A DNA stretch of 48,524 nt from SFTJ01 sp051871515 (GCA_051871515.1 JBJECY010000048.1:1-48524), one strand, 5' to 3'. Shown: positions 15,746-24,539, numbered from the stretch's first letter. Notes: generated by a model from the letters alone, not told the origin. A program made the numbers and translations.

Positions 15746-16186
15746 TTGTCTATGTTTTCTTGCCCATATTATTTTGCCTATAATCTTTCGCCTATATTTT
15801 CTTGTTTATATTATCTTGCTCATATTATCGTCTATATTTACCTGCCTATATTTTCTTGCTCATAATTACTTGCCCGTAATTACTTGCTCATATTTTTTCG
15901 CTCATATTTTTTTGTCCATAATTACTTGCCCATATTATCATGCCCATATTTTTTCGCCTATATTTTTTTGCCCATATTATCTTGCCATATTATCTCGCCA
16001 TATTATCTCGCTCATACTCTCTTGCCCATACTTTTCGCCCATATTATCTTGCCATATTATCTTGCCATATTATTTTGCCCATATTATCTTGCCCATGTTA
16101 TTTTACCACTATTATTTTACCACTATTATCTCGCCCATATTATTTTGCCAGTATTATCTTGCCTATGTTATCTTGTCCATATATAA
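15746..16186 (+). repeat. Array of about 32 copies of a 14-bp repeat
   Basis: The consensus unit is TTGCCCATATTATC. I count 32 contiguous units: most are 14 bp and seven or eight are 13 bp, through loss of one C or T. Units diverge by 0-5 bases. The unit has no stop codon in any forward frame, so all three plus frames stay open over most of the array; since 14 is not a multiple of 3, every frame repeats the same 14-residue pattern (LPILSCPYYLAHII). The frames have no conserved start or known protein character, and the 13-bp units break any single register, so I treat the array as non-coding. Confidence 0.9.
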
Positions 16187-16365
16187 AATTAGTGTATAGG
16201 TTAAAAATCTTTGGGGCGTAATATAGATGCTTTTTGTTTTCTTTTGGCGAAGGTGACTGCTGGGGGTAACTGCCTTAAAACATCAATGGCGTGTTGAAGT
16301 GGGGGCTAATTATGTGCCAATTGTGCTTGGCTTGTCTTTGAAAACTATTTCCGACGTCATCCAGT

Positions 16366-16497
16366 TTAATATGTTAGTCGGTCACCAATAATTGATTTTG
16401 ATGCCATTGCAGTTTTGATTCTTCCTTTTTTGTCGTTGAAATAAATCACAATTCCCGTTGCCCCAATACTTGTTTCAATCACTTTAATATAATACAT
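16366..16497 (-). CDS. Possible 43-residue protein, or remnant of a gene
   Basis: The minus-strand frame starting at ATG 16497 encodes MYYIKVIETSIGATGIVIYF followed by a basic segment (NDKKGRIKTAM) and ends at TAA 16366-16368. The first half has a plausible alternating strand pattern, better than expected of random frames in AT-rich DNA, and the frame stays open 22 codons upstream of the ATG. No promoter motif and no family are recognisable. It could equally be the 3' remnant of a decayed gene. Confidence 0.3.
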   Translation of the reverse strand: MYYIKVIETSIGATGIVIYFNDKKGRIKTAMASKSIIGDRLTY

Positions 16498-16533
16498 TTC
16501 AATCGATTTATTGCTTATAAACAACCTATCACA

Positions 16534-16572
16534 CGTTTGCGGTCTTTTTAGGTTTTCTCAATCGTTTGCGGT
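16534..16572. repeat. Direct repeat of CGTTTGCGGT
   Basis: Two exact 10-bp copies (16534-16543, 16563-16572) start 29 bp apart, about three helical turns, in otherwise AT-rich DNA. The spacing would put both copies on the same face of the helix, which suits a regulator site, but no promoter is seen next to them. Confidence 0.4.
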
Positions 16573-16825
16573 GTTAATTGTGATTCATTATGGTGCTTGG
16601 CAGGGTATCTTGTTGTGTGATGCGATTGGTGCATTTGGCTGTTGTATTGCGTTTTTGAATTTCTTAACCATATTTTGAGTAAAATTTTTGGCTTAAATAT
16701 TCTATTCTTACGCCAATTTTATTTAACTTTACGGAAAATATTGTGTTTGTGGCATAATGTGCCTTTGGTGAGGTTGCCGGAGGCGTAAAATGAGCCATGA
16801 AATGCAGTTGTTATAACTGATAATA

Positions 16826-17053
16826 ATGGAACAAAAAGAGTATAAAAAAGACACAAAGGGCAACAAGAAGAGCATCAGAGTGATGTTTGGCCTTTTTATG
16901 ATATTCATTTATATGGGTATGGGCATCTTGGTGCTTTTGGGCTATTTTGATTATTTGCCCACATGGGCACGCTATTCACTGGGCACATTGTTTATTGTTT
17001 ACGGTGCATGGCGTTGTTACCGCTACATCAGTGGCATTGACGCAAGGGTGTGA
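16826..17053 (+). CDS. Small two-helix membrane protein of unknown function
   Basis: The 75-residue protein has a lysine-rich N terminus (EQKEYKKDTKGNKKSIR) and two hydrophobic helices at about 19-42 (VMFGLFMIFIYMGMGILVLL) and 50-68 (YSLGTLFIVYGAWRCYRY), so it should sit in the inner membrane with both ends in the cytoplasm. I do not know a name for it. It precedes the PstS-like lipoprotein by about 120 bp on the same strand, and a small membrane protein between tonB and this lipoprotein seems to be a recurring Bacteroidales arrangement (from memory, not checked). Confidence 0.7.
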   Translation: MEQKEYKKDTKGNKKSIRVMFGLFMIFIYMGMGILVLLGYFDYLPTWARYSLGTLFIVYGAWRCYRYISGIDARV

Positions 17054-17172
17054 GCGTTGCCGCGATGCATTTGGTGCCTGACTACCATAACCGGGCTTGG
17101 TGACGCGGCAAATGTGTTGATTTTATATTGGTATTGTTTTATATTGTGAACTATAAAGAAATTGATTGTACG

Positions 17173-18162
17173 ATGAGAAAAATAACAATGTCATTAGCTA
17201 TGGCATCGCTGACGTTGGCGATGCTGATGTCATGCGGCAAAAGCAAGTCAACTGGGGTGGAAGATACCACTACCAGCGGCATGACTACAATAGTGTGCGA
17301 TCAGTCGTTTCAAAACATCTTGAACCAAGAGATTGAGGTGTTTGAGTTTCAGTATCCCAATGCCAGCGTGATACCGTTTTATGAAGACGAGAGTGCAGCC
17401 ATCGACTCGTTGATGCAAATGAAGACTCGTCTCATTATCACAGCTCATGAGCTTTCTCAGGAGCAAAAGGACTATTTGAAGTCGAAAAACCGCCCGGCAC
17501 GCACTCAGCGCCTTGCGGTTGATGCAATAGCACTGATAGTAAACCGCGATAATGACATCGACGAATTGACGATGGAGGACCTGCGTGACATCTTCAGTGG
17601 CAAGGTGATGACATGGGGCGAGATTACACCCACCAAGCTTAAACGTGACAGCATTGCTGTGGTGTTTGACGGCAGCGGCTCAAGCGTTACACGCTACATG
17701 CGCGACTCTTTGCTCAATGGCAAGCCGTTTATCAAAAACGTGTATGCTCAAGGTTCAAGTGATGCAGTGTTCGACCTCGTGGCAAAGCGCAAAAATGCTT
17801 TGGGCATTGTTGGCGTGAGCTGGATTACAGCCGACATGAAGGGCAAGAGCGAACCGGTGGAACAGCGAGTTGAGAACCTCAATCAAAACGACACTACCAC
17901 CATCGACTTTGAAAACAGCCGCATAAAGGTGCTTAAAGTGCGCCGCGACGATGAGTTGATTGGCTATAAGCCTTATCAAGTGTACATTTATGATGCGCGT
18001 TATCCGCTCTATCGCAGCGTTTATGTGACTTGCACCGGTCCTGTGGGAGGTTTGGCTCAAGGCTTCTATTGCTTCCTCACCGGCTTTATTGGTCAAAAAA
18101 TCATTCAGAACACCGGCGTGCTGCCCGCAGCCATTCAGCCGCGCGTTGTGAGCATTGATTAA
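17173..18162 (+). CDS. PstS-like substrate-binding lipoprotein
   Basis: The 329-residue protein has a lipoprotein signal peptide with lipobox LMSC (lipidated C21), then a periplasmic-binding-protein fold of the phosphate-binding PstS class: LAVDAIALIVNRDNDIDELTMEDLRDIFSGKVMTWGEI is the diagnostic block, and FDGSGSSVTRYMRD corresponds to the oxyanion-binding loop. The frame is open 15 codons further upstream, but MRKITMSLAMASLTLAMLMSC is a proper signal, so I use the ATG at 17173. No pstC, pstA, pstB or phoU is near, and the gene lies between tonB and a TPR gene, so phosphate import is not assured. It may be cotranscribed with the TPR gene 85 bp downstream. Confidence 0.85.
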   Translation: MRKITMSLAMASLTLAMLMSCGKSKSTGVEDTTTSGMTTIVCDQSFQNILNQEIEVFEFQYPNASVIPFYEDESAAIDSLMQMKTRLIITAHELSQEQKDYLKSKNRPARTQRLAVDAIALIVNRDNDIDELTMEDLRDIFSGKVMTWGEITPTKLKRDSIAVVFDGSGSSVTRYMRDSLLNGKPFIKNVYAQGSSDAVFDLVAKRKNALGIVGVSWITADMKGKSEPVEQRVENLNQNDTTTIDFENSRIKVLKVRRDDELIGYKPYQVYIYDARYPLYRSVYVTCTGPVGGLAQGFYCFLTGFIGQKIIQNTGVLPAAIQPRVVSID

Positions 18163-18247
18163 ACCTTTAGCTCACAAATAAAGTCAAAACTTACAGAAAC
18201 GAGAACAAGAAAATAATTTAATAACAATAATCACAATCAAGACAGAA

Positions 18248-19861
18248 ATGAAACTTAAGATTTTTGCAATCCTTTTATTAGGTGGCTCTCTTATGAGCAA
18301 TGCACAAGGTTACCAGGATGGTATCGAGTATTTCAAGGTAGGCAAGATTGACAATGCCAAGGAACTGCTCGACAAGAACCTTAATGATCCTAAAACTGTA
18401 AAGAGTGAGGCATATTGCTACCTTGGCCACATTGAGGCTGTTAAGGGTAATGTGTCGGGTGCACGCGACTACTACAACAAAGGTATCGCTGCCAACGCTG
18501 AGGACCCATTCAACTATATTGCACTTGGTGCCCTCGACCTGAAAGCCAATAACCCAAAGGCTGCTGAAGAGCAATTCAAGACAGCTTTGAAGTTTGCTAA
18601 GAAAAACGCATCGGTTTATGTGGCTATTGCACGTGCTTACTACGATGCCGACCCAACTGTTTATGCTAAAGAACTTGGCAAGAACATTGAAAAGGCTCGC
18701 AAGACTGATGCCAAGAACCCGGATATATATATCTTTGAGGGTGACATGAAGGCTGATGAGAAGGATAACGGTGGTGCTGCCGGTCAATATGAGCTTGCTT
18801 TCAACTACGACCCAAATAATGAAGAAGCTTATGTGAAGTATGCCAATACTTACTTCTTTGTAAATCCTGAGATGGCAACAGAACGTCTTGAGGAACTGTT
18901 GGCTAAGACTCCAAATTCGGCATTGGCACAACGCGAACTTGCTGAAAAGTATTACGAACGCGACCTTGGTTCAAAGGCTGCTGAGCAATATGGCAAGTAT
19001 ATCCAAAACCCTAACCACTTCAAGCAAGACGAAATCCGTTACGTTCAGCTGATGTTCTTCGGTCAAAAGTATCAAGAATCATATGACTTGGCAAGCCGTA
19101 TTCGTGCATCGGTTGCAGCAGGTGATAAGGACAACTTCTTTATGTGCCGTATGCAACTCTACAACATGGTTGCTCTTGAAAGATGGGCTGAAGCAGAAAA
19201 GTACGGTGCAGAGCTGTTTAGCTTGAACATCCCTGGCACTGAATACGCTTCAAAGGACTTTGTTGACTATGCAGCTGCTCTTAAGAATGTGGGCAAACAT
19301 GAAGAATCAATTGCTCAATATGAGAAGGCCGTTGAATGCAATCCTAACAACATTGACTTGGTTCGTGACCTTGTTGACGTTTACGACGAAGCAGAAAACT
19401 TTGAAAAGGCTGCTTACTACTACAAGAAAGTTGTTGACAGCGAAGACTGCAAGGCTAATGACCTCTATGTGATGTCAACCAAATATTTCAACTGGGCTGT
19501 TACAACTGAGGATGCTGCTAAGAAGGCAGAGGCAATTGATGGCGCACGCAAGTATGCTGCTATGGCCAACGAACGCGTTCCTGGCAACTATCGTATCGTT
19601 CAACAACAAGCTAAGGTTGAAAACCTTGCCGGTGAGACCGATAAGGCAGTTGAATACTACAACGCAACATTGCAAATCCTCGACGAGAAGGAAAATTCAA
19701 AGGTTGAATACAAGGATGTTTACATTGGCATTTATGCAAATCTTGCTCGCATAGCGTTTGACAAGAAGGATACTGAAACAGCTAAGAGCTACTACATCAA
19801 GTGGCTTGATGTTGACCCAGAGAACGCCGACTTGCGCAAGTATGTTGAAACACTCAAGTAA
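18248..19861 (+). CDS. Secreted tetratricopeptide-repeat protein
   Basis: The 537-residue protein has a signal peptide (MKLKIFAILLLGGSLMSNAQ) and consists of TPR units throughout, seen from residue 25 (GIEYFKVGKIDNAKELLDKNL) to the C-terminal YIGIYANLARIAFDKKDTETAKSYY. Good examples lie at about 58-90 (AYCYLGHIEAVKGNVSGARDYY), 345-378 and 475-525. It is probably a periplasmic scaffold. The codon choice is like that of exbB-tonB (GCT, GGT, AAC), so it is probably abundant. It follows the PstS-like lipoprotein with no intervening promoter or terminator that I can find, and is closed by two terminators. Confidence 0.88.
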   Translation: MKLKIFAILLLGGSLMSNAQGYQDGIEYFKVGKIDNAKELLDKNLNDPKTVKSEAYCYLGHIEAVKGNVSGARDYYNKGIAANAEDPFNYIALGALDLKANNPKAAEEQFKTALKFAKKNASVYVAIARAYYDADPTVYAKELGKNIEKARKTDAKNPDIYIFEGDMKADEKDNGGAAGQYELAFNYDPNNEEAYVKYANTYFFVNPEMATERLEELLAKTPNSALAQRELAEKYYERDLGSKAAEQYGKYIQNPNHFKQDEIRYVQLMFFGQKYQESYDLASRIRASVAAGDKDNFFMCRMQLYNMVALERWAEAEKYGAELFSLNIPGTEYASKDFVDYAAALKNVGKHEESIAQYEKAVECNPNNIDLVRDLVDVYDEAENFEKAAYYYKKVVDSEDCKANDLYVMSTKYFNWAVTTEDAAKKAEAIDGARKYAAMANERVPGNYRIVQQQAKVENLAGETDKAVEYYNATLQILDEKENSKVEYKDVYIGIYANLARIAFDKKDTETAKSYYIKWLDVDPENADLRKYVETLK

Positions 19862-19870
19862 AAAACTGGC

Positions 19871-19904
19871 TTAAAAAAGGTTGATAATCAATAGACCTTT
19901 TTAA
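19871..19904 (+). terminator. First terminator after the TPR gene
   Basis: AAAAAGGT (19874-19881) pairs with ACCTTTTT (19895-19902) around a 13-nt loop; the T-run follows directly, 10 nt after the stop codon. Confidence 0.65.
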
Positions 19905-19910
19905 ATAATT

Positions 19911-19958
19911 AAGGTGCGGCATGAGATTGCTTGTGAGCAATTGCATGCCGCACTTGTT
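19911..19958 (+). terminator. Second, strong hairpin after the TPR gene
   Basis: GTGCGGCATG (19914-19923) pairs with CATGCCGCAC (19944-19953), and inside it ATTGC pairs with GCAAT, leaving a small loop. The stem is followed by TTGTTGT. With the hairpin just before it this is a tandem terminator that insulates the protease operon. Confidence 0.75.
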
Positions 19959-19987
19959 GTGTGCCGAGCGCTTTTTGTGAGCTAAGG

Positions 19988-20019
19988 TTTGATAATGTTG
20001 CATTTTTGCAGTAATTTTG
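19988..20019 (+). promoter_or_regulatory. Promoter of the S8 protease genes
   Basis: TTTG at 19988-19991, a 20-bp spacer and TAATTTTG at 20012-20019 fit the consensus exactly. Transcription would start near 20026, which rules out the TTG start at 20017 for the protease. Confidence 0.8.
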
Positions 20020-20037
20020 GTGAATAATAAACTAATT

Positions 20038-22356
20038 ATGAAAATAAACATAGTTGCTGAGATGAAATTACATAGAATGTTTATGCTGTTGGTGCTGGTG
20101 GCATCAACGTTTGCCGCTGTGATGCTTGCACAGGGCAGAATGTCAAATTCCACACGCGCGTTTCTCAATCACAAAGATGCTTTGCGGCAGGATAGCACCC
20201 AGGCAGTTGAGAGTGCACCCAGAGCATCAAGACACGGTTTGCGTGCTGCCAAAAGCGAACGCAGAGGGATGCGCAGCAACGCTATGGTGCCGGTGAAGAA
20301 AGTCAACGGCGAAGAAACGGTGCAAGTTTTTGTGAACATCAATGCCGGCGGTGAAGCCATCATTGACAGTATAGAAGCCATTGGGGCACAGGTGAACGGC
20401 GAGTTTGGCAACATACTCACAGTGACCGTGCCGGTGAGTGGCATTGAACGGTTGTCGCAGCTTGGCAATGTGCGCCAAGTGTCGGTGGCACGCCGTGCAC
20501 GTCTTAGCACTGACAAGCAGCGCAGCACCTCGAATGTTGATAAGGTGCTTGCCGGCTCAGGACTAAGCATGCCATATAGTGGCAAAGATGTGGTTGTGGG
20601 CATAATTGACGATGGCATTGATTTCAACCATTTAGCATTTAAAGATGCCAACGGCAACACTCGCGTGAGCCGTGTGTATATGCCAAATGGCAGCGGCAAT
20701 GCTCCTGTGGTGAACGGTCACACTTTGCCCGGAGCCGATTATACCACACCCGAGGAGATTGCGCGCCTCACAACCGATGACGATAGCGAGTCGCATGGCA
20801 CACATACATCGTGCATAGCAGCCGGAACTAAAGTGGGCAACTATGGCGGCATGGCTCCAGATGCCGATATTGTGCTTTGCGGTTTAGGAACCGACCTCTC
20901 TGATGCTAACATTGTTAATTCAGTAAACTACATATTTAATTATGCCGAAAGCGTTGGCAAACCTGCTGTGGTGAACATGAGTTTTGGCGACCATATAGGA
21001 CCGCACGATGGCACGAGCGACTTTTGCAAAACGCTTGATAGCATGTGCGACAATGGCAGGCTGATGGTGCTTGCTGCCGGCAACGAGGGCGATTATGCGT
21101 TGCACTTTTCAAGCGTTTTTGAGGGAAGCGCCACTACGCAATCGTCGCAAAAAGCTGTTTTGCTCACCGACTATGATTGGCAAGGGGGATATTATGATGC
21201 AGCCATTGATATATATGGCCGCGATAGCCGCTCTTTTACGTTCCAGTATGTGGTGGTTGATGCCACAGGCAAGCAACTTTGCCTTTCGCCCAAGCAAACG
21301 CTCAGTGCAAATGGAACGGTGTTTAATATGAGCTCACACAGCACATTTATGAATTACTACGATGGCTCTGCCACTGCTTATGGCGTGGTTGATGCCAATA
21401 GTGGTAAATACAATATATATTTGGAAATTCAAGCTGAGACCACTTCAGATAACGATGCCGATTGGTATCTCGGGTTGTTGTTCTGGGGCGTTTCAGGGCA
21501 GCAGATTGATGGATGGGATATTGAAGGTTACACCGATTTCACCAATCTTGGCTACGACAGTTACATCAATGGCGACTCTGAGATGTCGATTAGCGGCATG
21601 GCAACAGGCGAAAACACCATCTCGGTGGGAGCTTTTGCGGCAAAGACATCTTATAAAGCCGTTAGCGGTGAGACCTATTATTATCTCAATTTCACAGAAT
21701 CTCAGATTGCTTCGTTCTCAAGCTATGGACCTGATGCAAATGGCGTTCAGCGCCCTGATATATGCGCCGATGGTGTCACTGTGGTGTCGGGCGTTAATGG
21801 CTATGACAGTAATACAGTGAGCAGTGGTTATAAGTATCTGGCTGCTGAGGTGAAAGATGATTCGGGCAAGATGCATTATTGGGGCGATATGTTGGGTACG
21901 TCGCAATCAGCCCCTGAAGTGGCAGGAATATTGGCATTGTGGTTGCAGGTGAATCCTCAACTTGATGCTGCCGATGTGAGAGACGTGTTCCAACAGACTG
22001 CCATCAGAGATGACAACGTGAATGACAGCAAGCGCTGGGGATATGGAAAGATTGATGCGCTTGCCGGCATAAAATATGTGCTGTCGTCGGGTATAAACCG
22101 TGTGAAAACCGATGAAAGCAACATGACGCTCTATCGCAATGCTGCCACAGGATTATATGAGGTGTATGCACCCGGTGATGACTGCGTGAAACTGAGCGTA
22201 TATGCCATTAGCGGGCGGCTTGTTTATCAAACATCGCTCAATGTGAGTGGCGGTGTGGCAAGTGTTGACTTGGCTGCGGACTTGGAGCCGGGCATTTATG
22301 TTGCAAAACTTAATGGCAAGAATTGTCACAACTCACTTAAACTGGTGGTGAAGTGA
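20038..22356 (+). CDS. Secreted subtilisin-like (S8) serine protease with type IX sorting domain, first copy
   Basis: The protein (772 residues from ATG 20038) is a surface or secreted S8 peptidase. A hydrophobic signal segment (MFMLLVLVASTFAAVMLAQG) is followed by a pro-region (about 80-155), then the catalytic triad: Asp in VVGIIDDGIDFNH near 191, His in ESHGTHTS near 252 and Ser in GTSQSAPEVAG near 625. Between His and Ser is a long insertion of beta-rich sequence. The last 75 residues (ISGRLVYQ...PGIYVAKLNG...LKLVVK) are a type A C-terminal domain recognised by the type IX secretion system. Another start, ATG 20062, would give a tidier signal peptide (MKLHRMFMLLV) and a 36-nt leader. The next gene overlaps by 4 bp and is a homologue. 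Confidence 0.9.
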   Translation: MKINIVAEMKLHRMFMLLVLVASTFAAVMLAQGRMSNSTRAFLNHKDALRQDSTQAVESAPRASRHGLRAAKSERRGMRSNAMVPVKKVNGEETVQVFVNINAGGEAIIDSIEAIGAQVNGEFGNILTVTVPVSGIERLSQLGNVRQVSVARRARLSTDKQRSTSNVDKVLAGSGLSMPYSGKDVVVGIIDDGIDFNHLAFKDANGNTRVSRVYMPNGSGNAPVVNGHTLPGADYTTPEEIARLTTDDDSESHGTHTSCIAAGTKVGNYGGMAPDADIVLCGLGTDLSDANIVNSVNYIFNYAESVGKPAVVNMSFGDHIGPHDGTSDFCKTLDSMCDNGRLMVLAAGNEGDYALHFSSVFEGSATTQSSQKAVLLTDYDWQGGYYDAAIDIYGRDSRSFTFQYVVVDATGKQLCLSPKQTLSANGTVFNMSSHSTFMNYYDGSATAYGVVDANSGKYNIYLEIQAETTSDNDADWYLGLLFWGVSGQQIDGWDIEGYTDFTNLGYDSYINGDSEMSISGMATGENTISVGAFAAKTSYKAVSGETYYYLNFTESQIASFSSYGPDANGVQRPDICADGVTVVSGVNGYDSNTVSSGYKYLAAEVKDDSGKMHYWGDMLGTSQSAPEVAGILALWLQVNPQLDAADVRDVFQQTAIRDDNVNDSKRWGYGKIDALAGIKYVLSSGINRVKTDESNMTLYRNAATGLYEVYAPGDDCVKLSVYAISGRLVYQTSLNVSGGVASVDLAADLEPGIYVAKLNGKNCHNSLKLVVK

Positions 22357-24512
22357 TAAGGCGATTTGCACATATTATAATATTAGTGGCGTTGCTGCCG
22401 GTGGCGCTTTCTGCGGCATCGAGTGGCAGAAACGTGCTCTCGGCGCGCTCGCAATGCAGGTTGGCAGCAAAAGAATTTGTTGCCGAAGATGCAATGTTGC
22501 CATGTTTTGTGAGCGTTGACGCTGATAGCGTGTATAGTCTGCTGCTTGACATGGGAGTGGAAGTGAATCACCGTTTCGGCAACGTAGCCACCGTGATGAT
22601 TCCTCGCAATGCGTTGCAGCGAGTGAGCAACTTGGCGCACGTGAAAAGCGTGCAATTGGCTCAGACACTGAGCGTTGATAATGACCATGCGCGAGCAATG
22701 ACCCATGTTGACGAAGTGCATAATGCCCAAGGGCTAACTATGCCATTCACCGGCAAAGATGTGGTGCTGGGCATGGTTGATGTGGGCATCGACTTCAATC
22801 ATGCGGCGTTTGCCGATGCCGACGGCAACAACCGTGTTAAGGCGGTGTATTTGCCTTCAGATAACAGTGGCGACGCTCCCGAGGTTGACGGCAATAAACT
22901 GCCGGGCTCGTTTTTCGATACGCCGCAGAGCATTGCTGCTTTGCAAGCCGATTGCGATAACGAGAGCCACGGAACCCATACCACAAACACTGCAGCCGGA
23001 CGTAATTTGGGCAATCCCTATTATGGTGTGGCACCTGATGCACAGTTGGTGCTATGCGCTATGCCCGAAGAACAACTCACTGATGTGAATATTGCCAACT
23101 CGCTTGCATTCATATTTGATTATGCGCGTAAAGCCGGGTTGCCGGCGGTGGTTAACATGAGCCTATCATCGACAAGCGGTCCGCACGACGGCACCTCAAT
23201 GTTGAGCCAGGTGATTAGCAACGTCACTGGCGAGGGCCGTTTGTGTGTGCTCTCGGTGGGCAATGATGCTCAGCAACGAACTCGCCTTACAATGCAGTTT
23301 AATGCCGATGACGACATCAAAAACACATTTTTTGAAAATTACTATGCACGCAACTCGGTGCTTGGATGCTGCGATGTGTGGAGCAGCAATCAAGAGCCTT
23401 TTAAGGTGCAATTTGTGTTTTACGACCGTAGAAGCAAGTCTATTGTAAGCAGCACCCCGTGGTATGAGGTGGGCGATGGCGATGATAATAATGCTGTCAT
23501 CATTAATGTTGCTGATTGTGAGGTGGTTGACAACGTGTTTGTGGGCAATATTGCGTTTGCCTCGTGCATAGGAGATAACGGTAAAGCCGAGATTTACACC
23601 GAGTTCAACGTGCAGTGCGGTAGTGATGCCGATGAAGCCTCGAACTATTATATGGGTATGCGCTTTTGTGCTCGGGAAGGCGTTGAGCTAAACGCTTGGA
23701 CCAATCGCGGCACCTTGATGGTGAGCAATGGCATCTCGGGCTGGATTGGCGGCAAGCCTGATGGCAACATCAGCGACTTGACCACAGGCGAGGGCGCCAT
23801 CTCGGTGGGAGCGTATTGCTCAAAGACCACCGTGCAGCAGATTGAGGGCGTGGGACAATATGACAAAAACGTGGAGGGCGACATGGCATTCTTTTCGAGC
23901 TATGGCAAAGACATGAACGGCATCAGCCGCCCAACGGTCACAGCCCCGGGATATGCGGTGGTGTCGGCAATGAACAGATACGACAAAACAATAGAAACCA
24001 ATGAAATGGCATTGCTGTCGGTGACTGACGGCAGCAACTATTATTGGGGTGCAAAATACGGTACGTCGCAGTCAGCACCGGTTGTGACTGGCACTTTGGC
24101 AATGTGGCTGCAAGCCAACAGCAGTTTGACGCCCGAGCAAGCCATTGAAGTGATGCAGAACACCAGCCGCCGCGATGATTTTGTGCTCAGTGGCAACGCA
24201 GAGCAGTGGGGGTGTGGCAAGATTGATGCCTTGCAGGGGCTGCAATATCTGCTTGGCGGCGGCAGTGGCATTGATGATGTGAGCAATAGGCTGTGGCAGG
24301 TGGCTGTGTGCGGCGGCATGGTTGTCATAATGGCTCCATGCAATGGCAAGGCGCGGCTTAGAGTTTATGACCTTGCCGGAGCCGAAGTTTTTGCTGCCGA
24401 TTGCGTGATTGACGGCGGTGTGGCACGCGTGCCAATTGATGTGACACACGGCGCTTATGTGTTGACGGTGAGCATGGAGCATGCAAGCCATGCAATGAAA
24501 ATGATATTTTAA
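22353..24512 (+). CDS. Secreted subtilisin-like (S8) serine protease with type IX sorting domain, second copy
   Basis: This 719-residue paralogue starts at GTG, overlapping the previous stop (GTGA), and has a signal peptide (MIRRFAHIIILVALLPVALSA). The catalytic Asp (VVLGMVDVGIDFNH, near 140), His (ESHGTHTT, near 206) and Ser (GTSQSAPVVTG, near 574) are all present, so it should be active. The C-terminal 70 residues (LRVYDLAGAEVF...GAYVLTVS...) have the shape of a type IX type A sorting domain, though less canonical than in copy one, ending MKMIF. Shared architecture and adjacency indicate tandem duplication followed by strong divergence. The gene is 27 bp upstream of ruvA, so transcription probably continues through ruvA into sprA. 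Confidence 0.88.
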   Translation: MIRRFAHIIILVALLPVALSAASSGRNVLSARSQCRLAAKEFVAEDAMLPCFVSVDADSVYSLLLDMGVEVNHRFGNVATVMIPRNALQRVSNLAHVKSVQLAQTLSVDNDHARAMTHVDEVHNAQGLTMPFTGKDVVLGMVDVGIDFNHAAFADADGNNRVKAVYLPSDNSGDAPEVDGNKLPGSFFDTPQSIAALQADCDNESHGTHTTNTAAGRNLGNPYYGVAPDAQLVLCAMPEEQLTDVNIANSLAFIFDYARKAGLPAVVNMSLSSTSGPHDGTSMLSQVISNVTGEGRLCVLSVGNDAQQRTRLTMQFNADDDIKNTFFENYYARNSVLGCCDVWSSNQEPFKVQFVFYDRRSKSIVSSTPWYEVGDGDDNNAVIINVADCEVVDNVFVGNIAFASCIGDNGKAEIYTEFNVQCGSDADEASNYYMGMRFCAREGVELNAWTNRGTLMVSNGISGWIGGKPDGNISDLTTGEGAISVGAYCSKTTVQQIEGVGQYDKNVEGDMAFFSSYGKDMNGISRPTVTAPGYAVVSAMNRYDKTIETNEMALLSVTDGSNYYWGAKYGTSQSAPVVTGTLAMWLQANSSLTPEQAIEVMQNTSRRDDFVLSGNAEQWGCGKIDALQGLQYLLGGGSGIDDVSNRLWQVAVCGGMVVIMAPCNGKARLRVYDLAGAEVFAADCVIDGGVARVPIDVTHGAYVLTVSMEHASHAMKMIF

Positions 24513-24539
24513 ACATATAACAGATAAATAGTTAGCAAG

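Larger units (their letters stand above)
15697..16825. other. Gene-poor region between tonB and the small membrane protein
   Basis: After the tonB terminator there is the 14-bp array (15746-16186) and then about 640 bp of AT-rich DNA. That part holds a possible 43-codon frame on the minus strand (16366-16497) and two direct copies of CGTTTGCGGT (16534-16543 and 16563-16572, 29 bp apart). I see no promoter matching the consensus immediately before 16826. Confidence 0.6.

Noticed and set aside
15746..16186. CRISPR array.
   Set aside because: Units are 14 bp, contiguous and degenerate; there are no spacers and no cas genes.
15693..16221. Overlapping open frames of 93-168 codons on the plus strand through the repeat array, which might be taken as membrane proteins.
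   Set aside because: They are open only because the 14-bp unit lacks stop codons in every forward frame; there is no conserved start and the 13-bp units shift the register repeatedly.
17173..18162. Part of a phosphate ABC transporter operon.
   Set aside because: No permease, ATPase or PhoU genes are found on either side.
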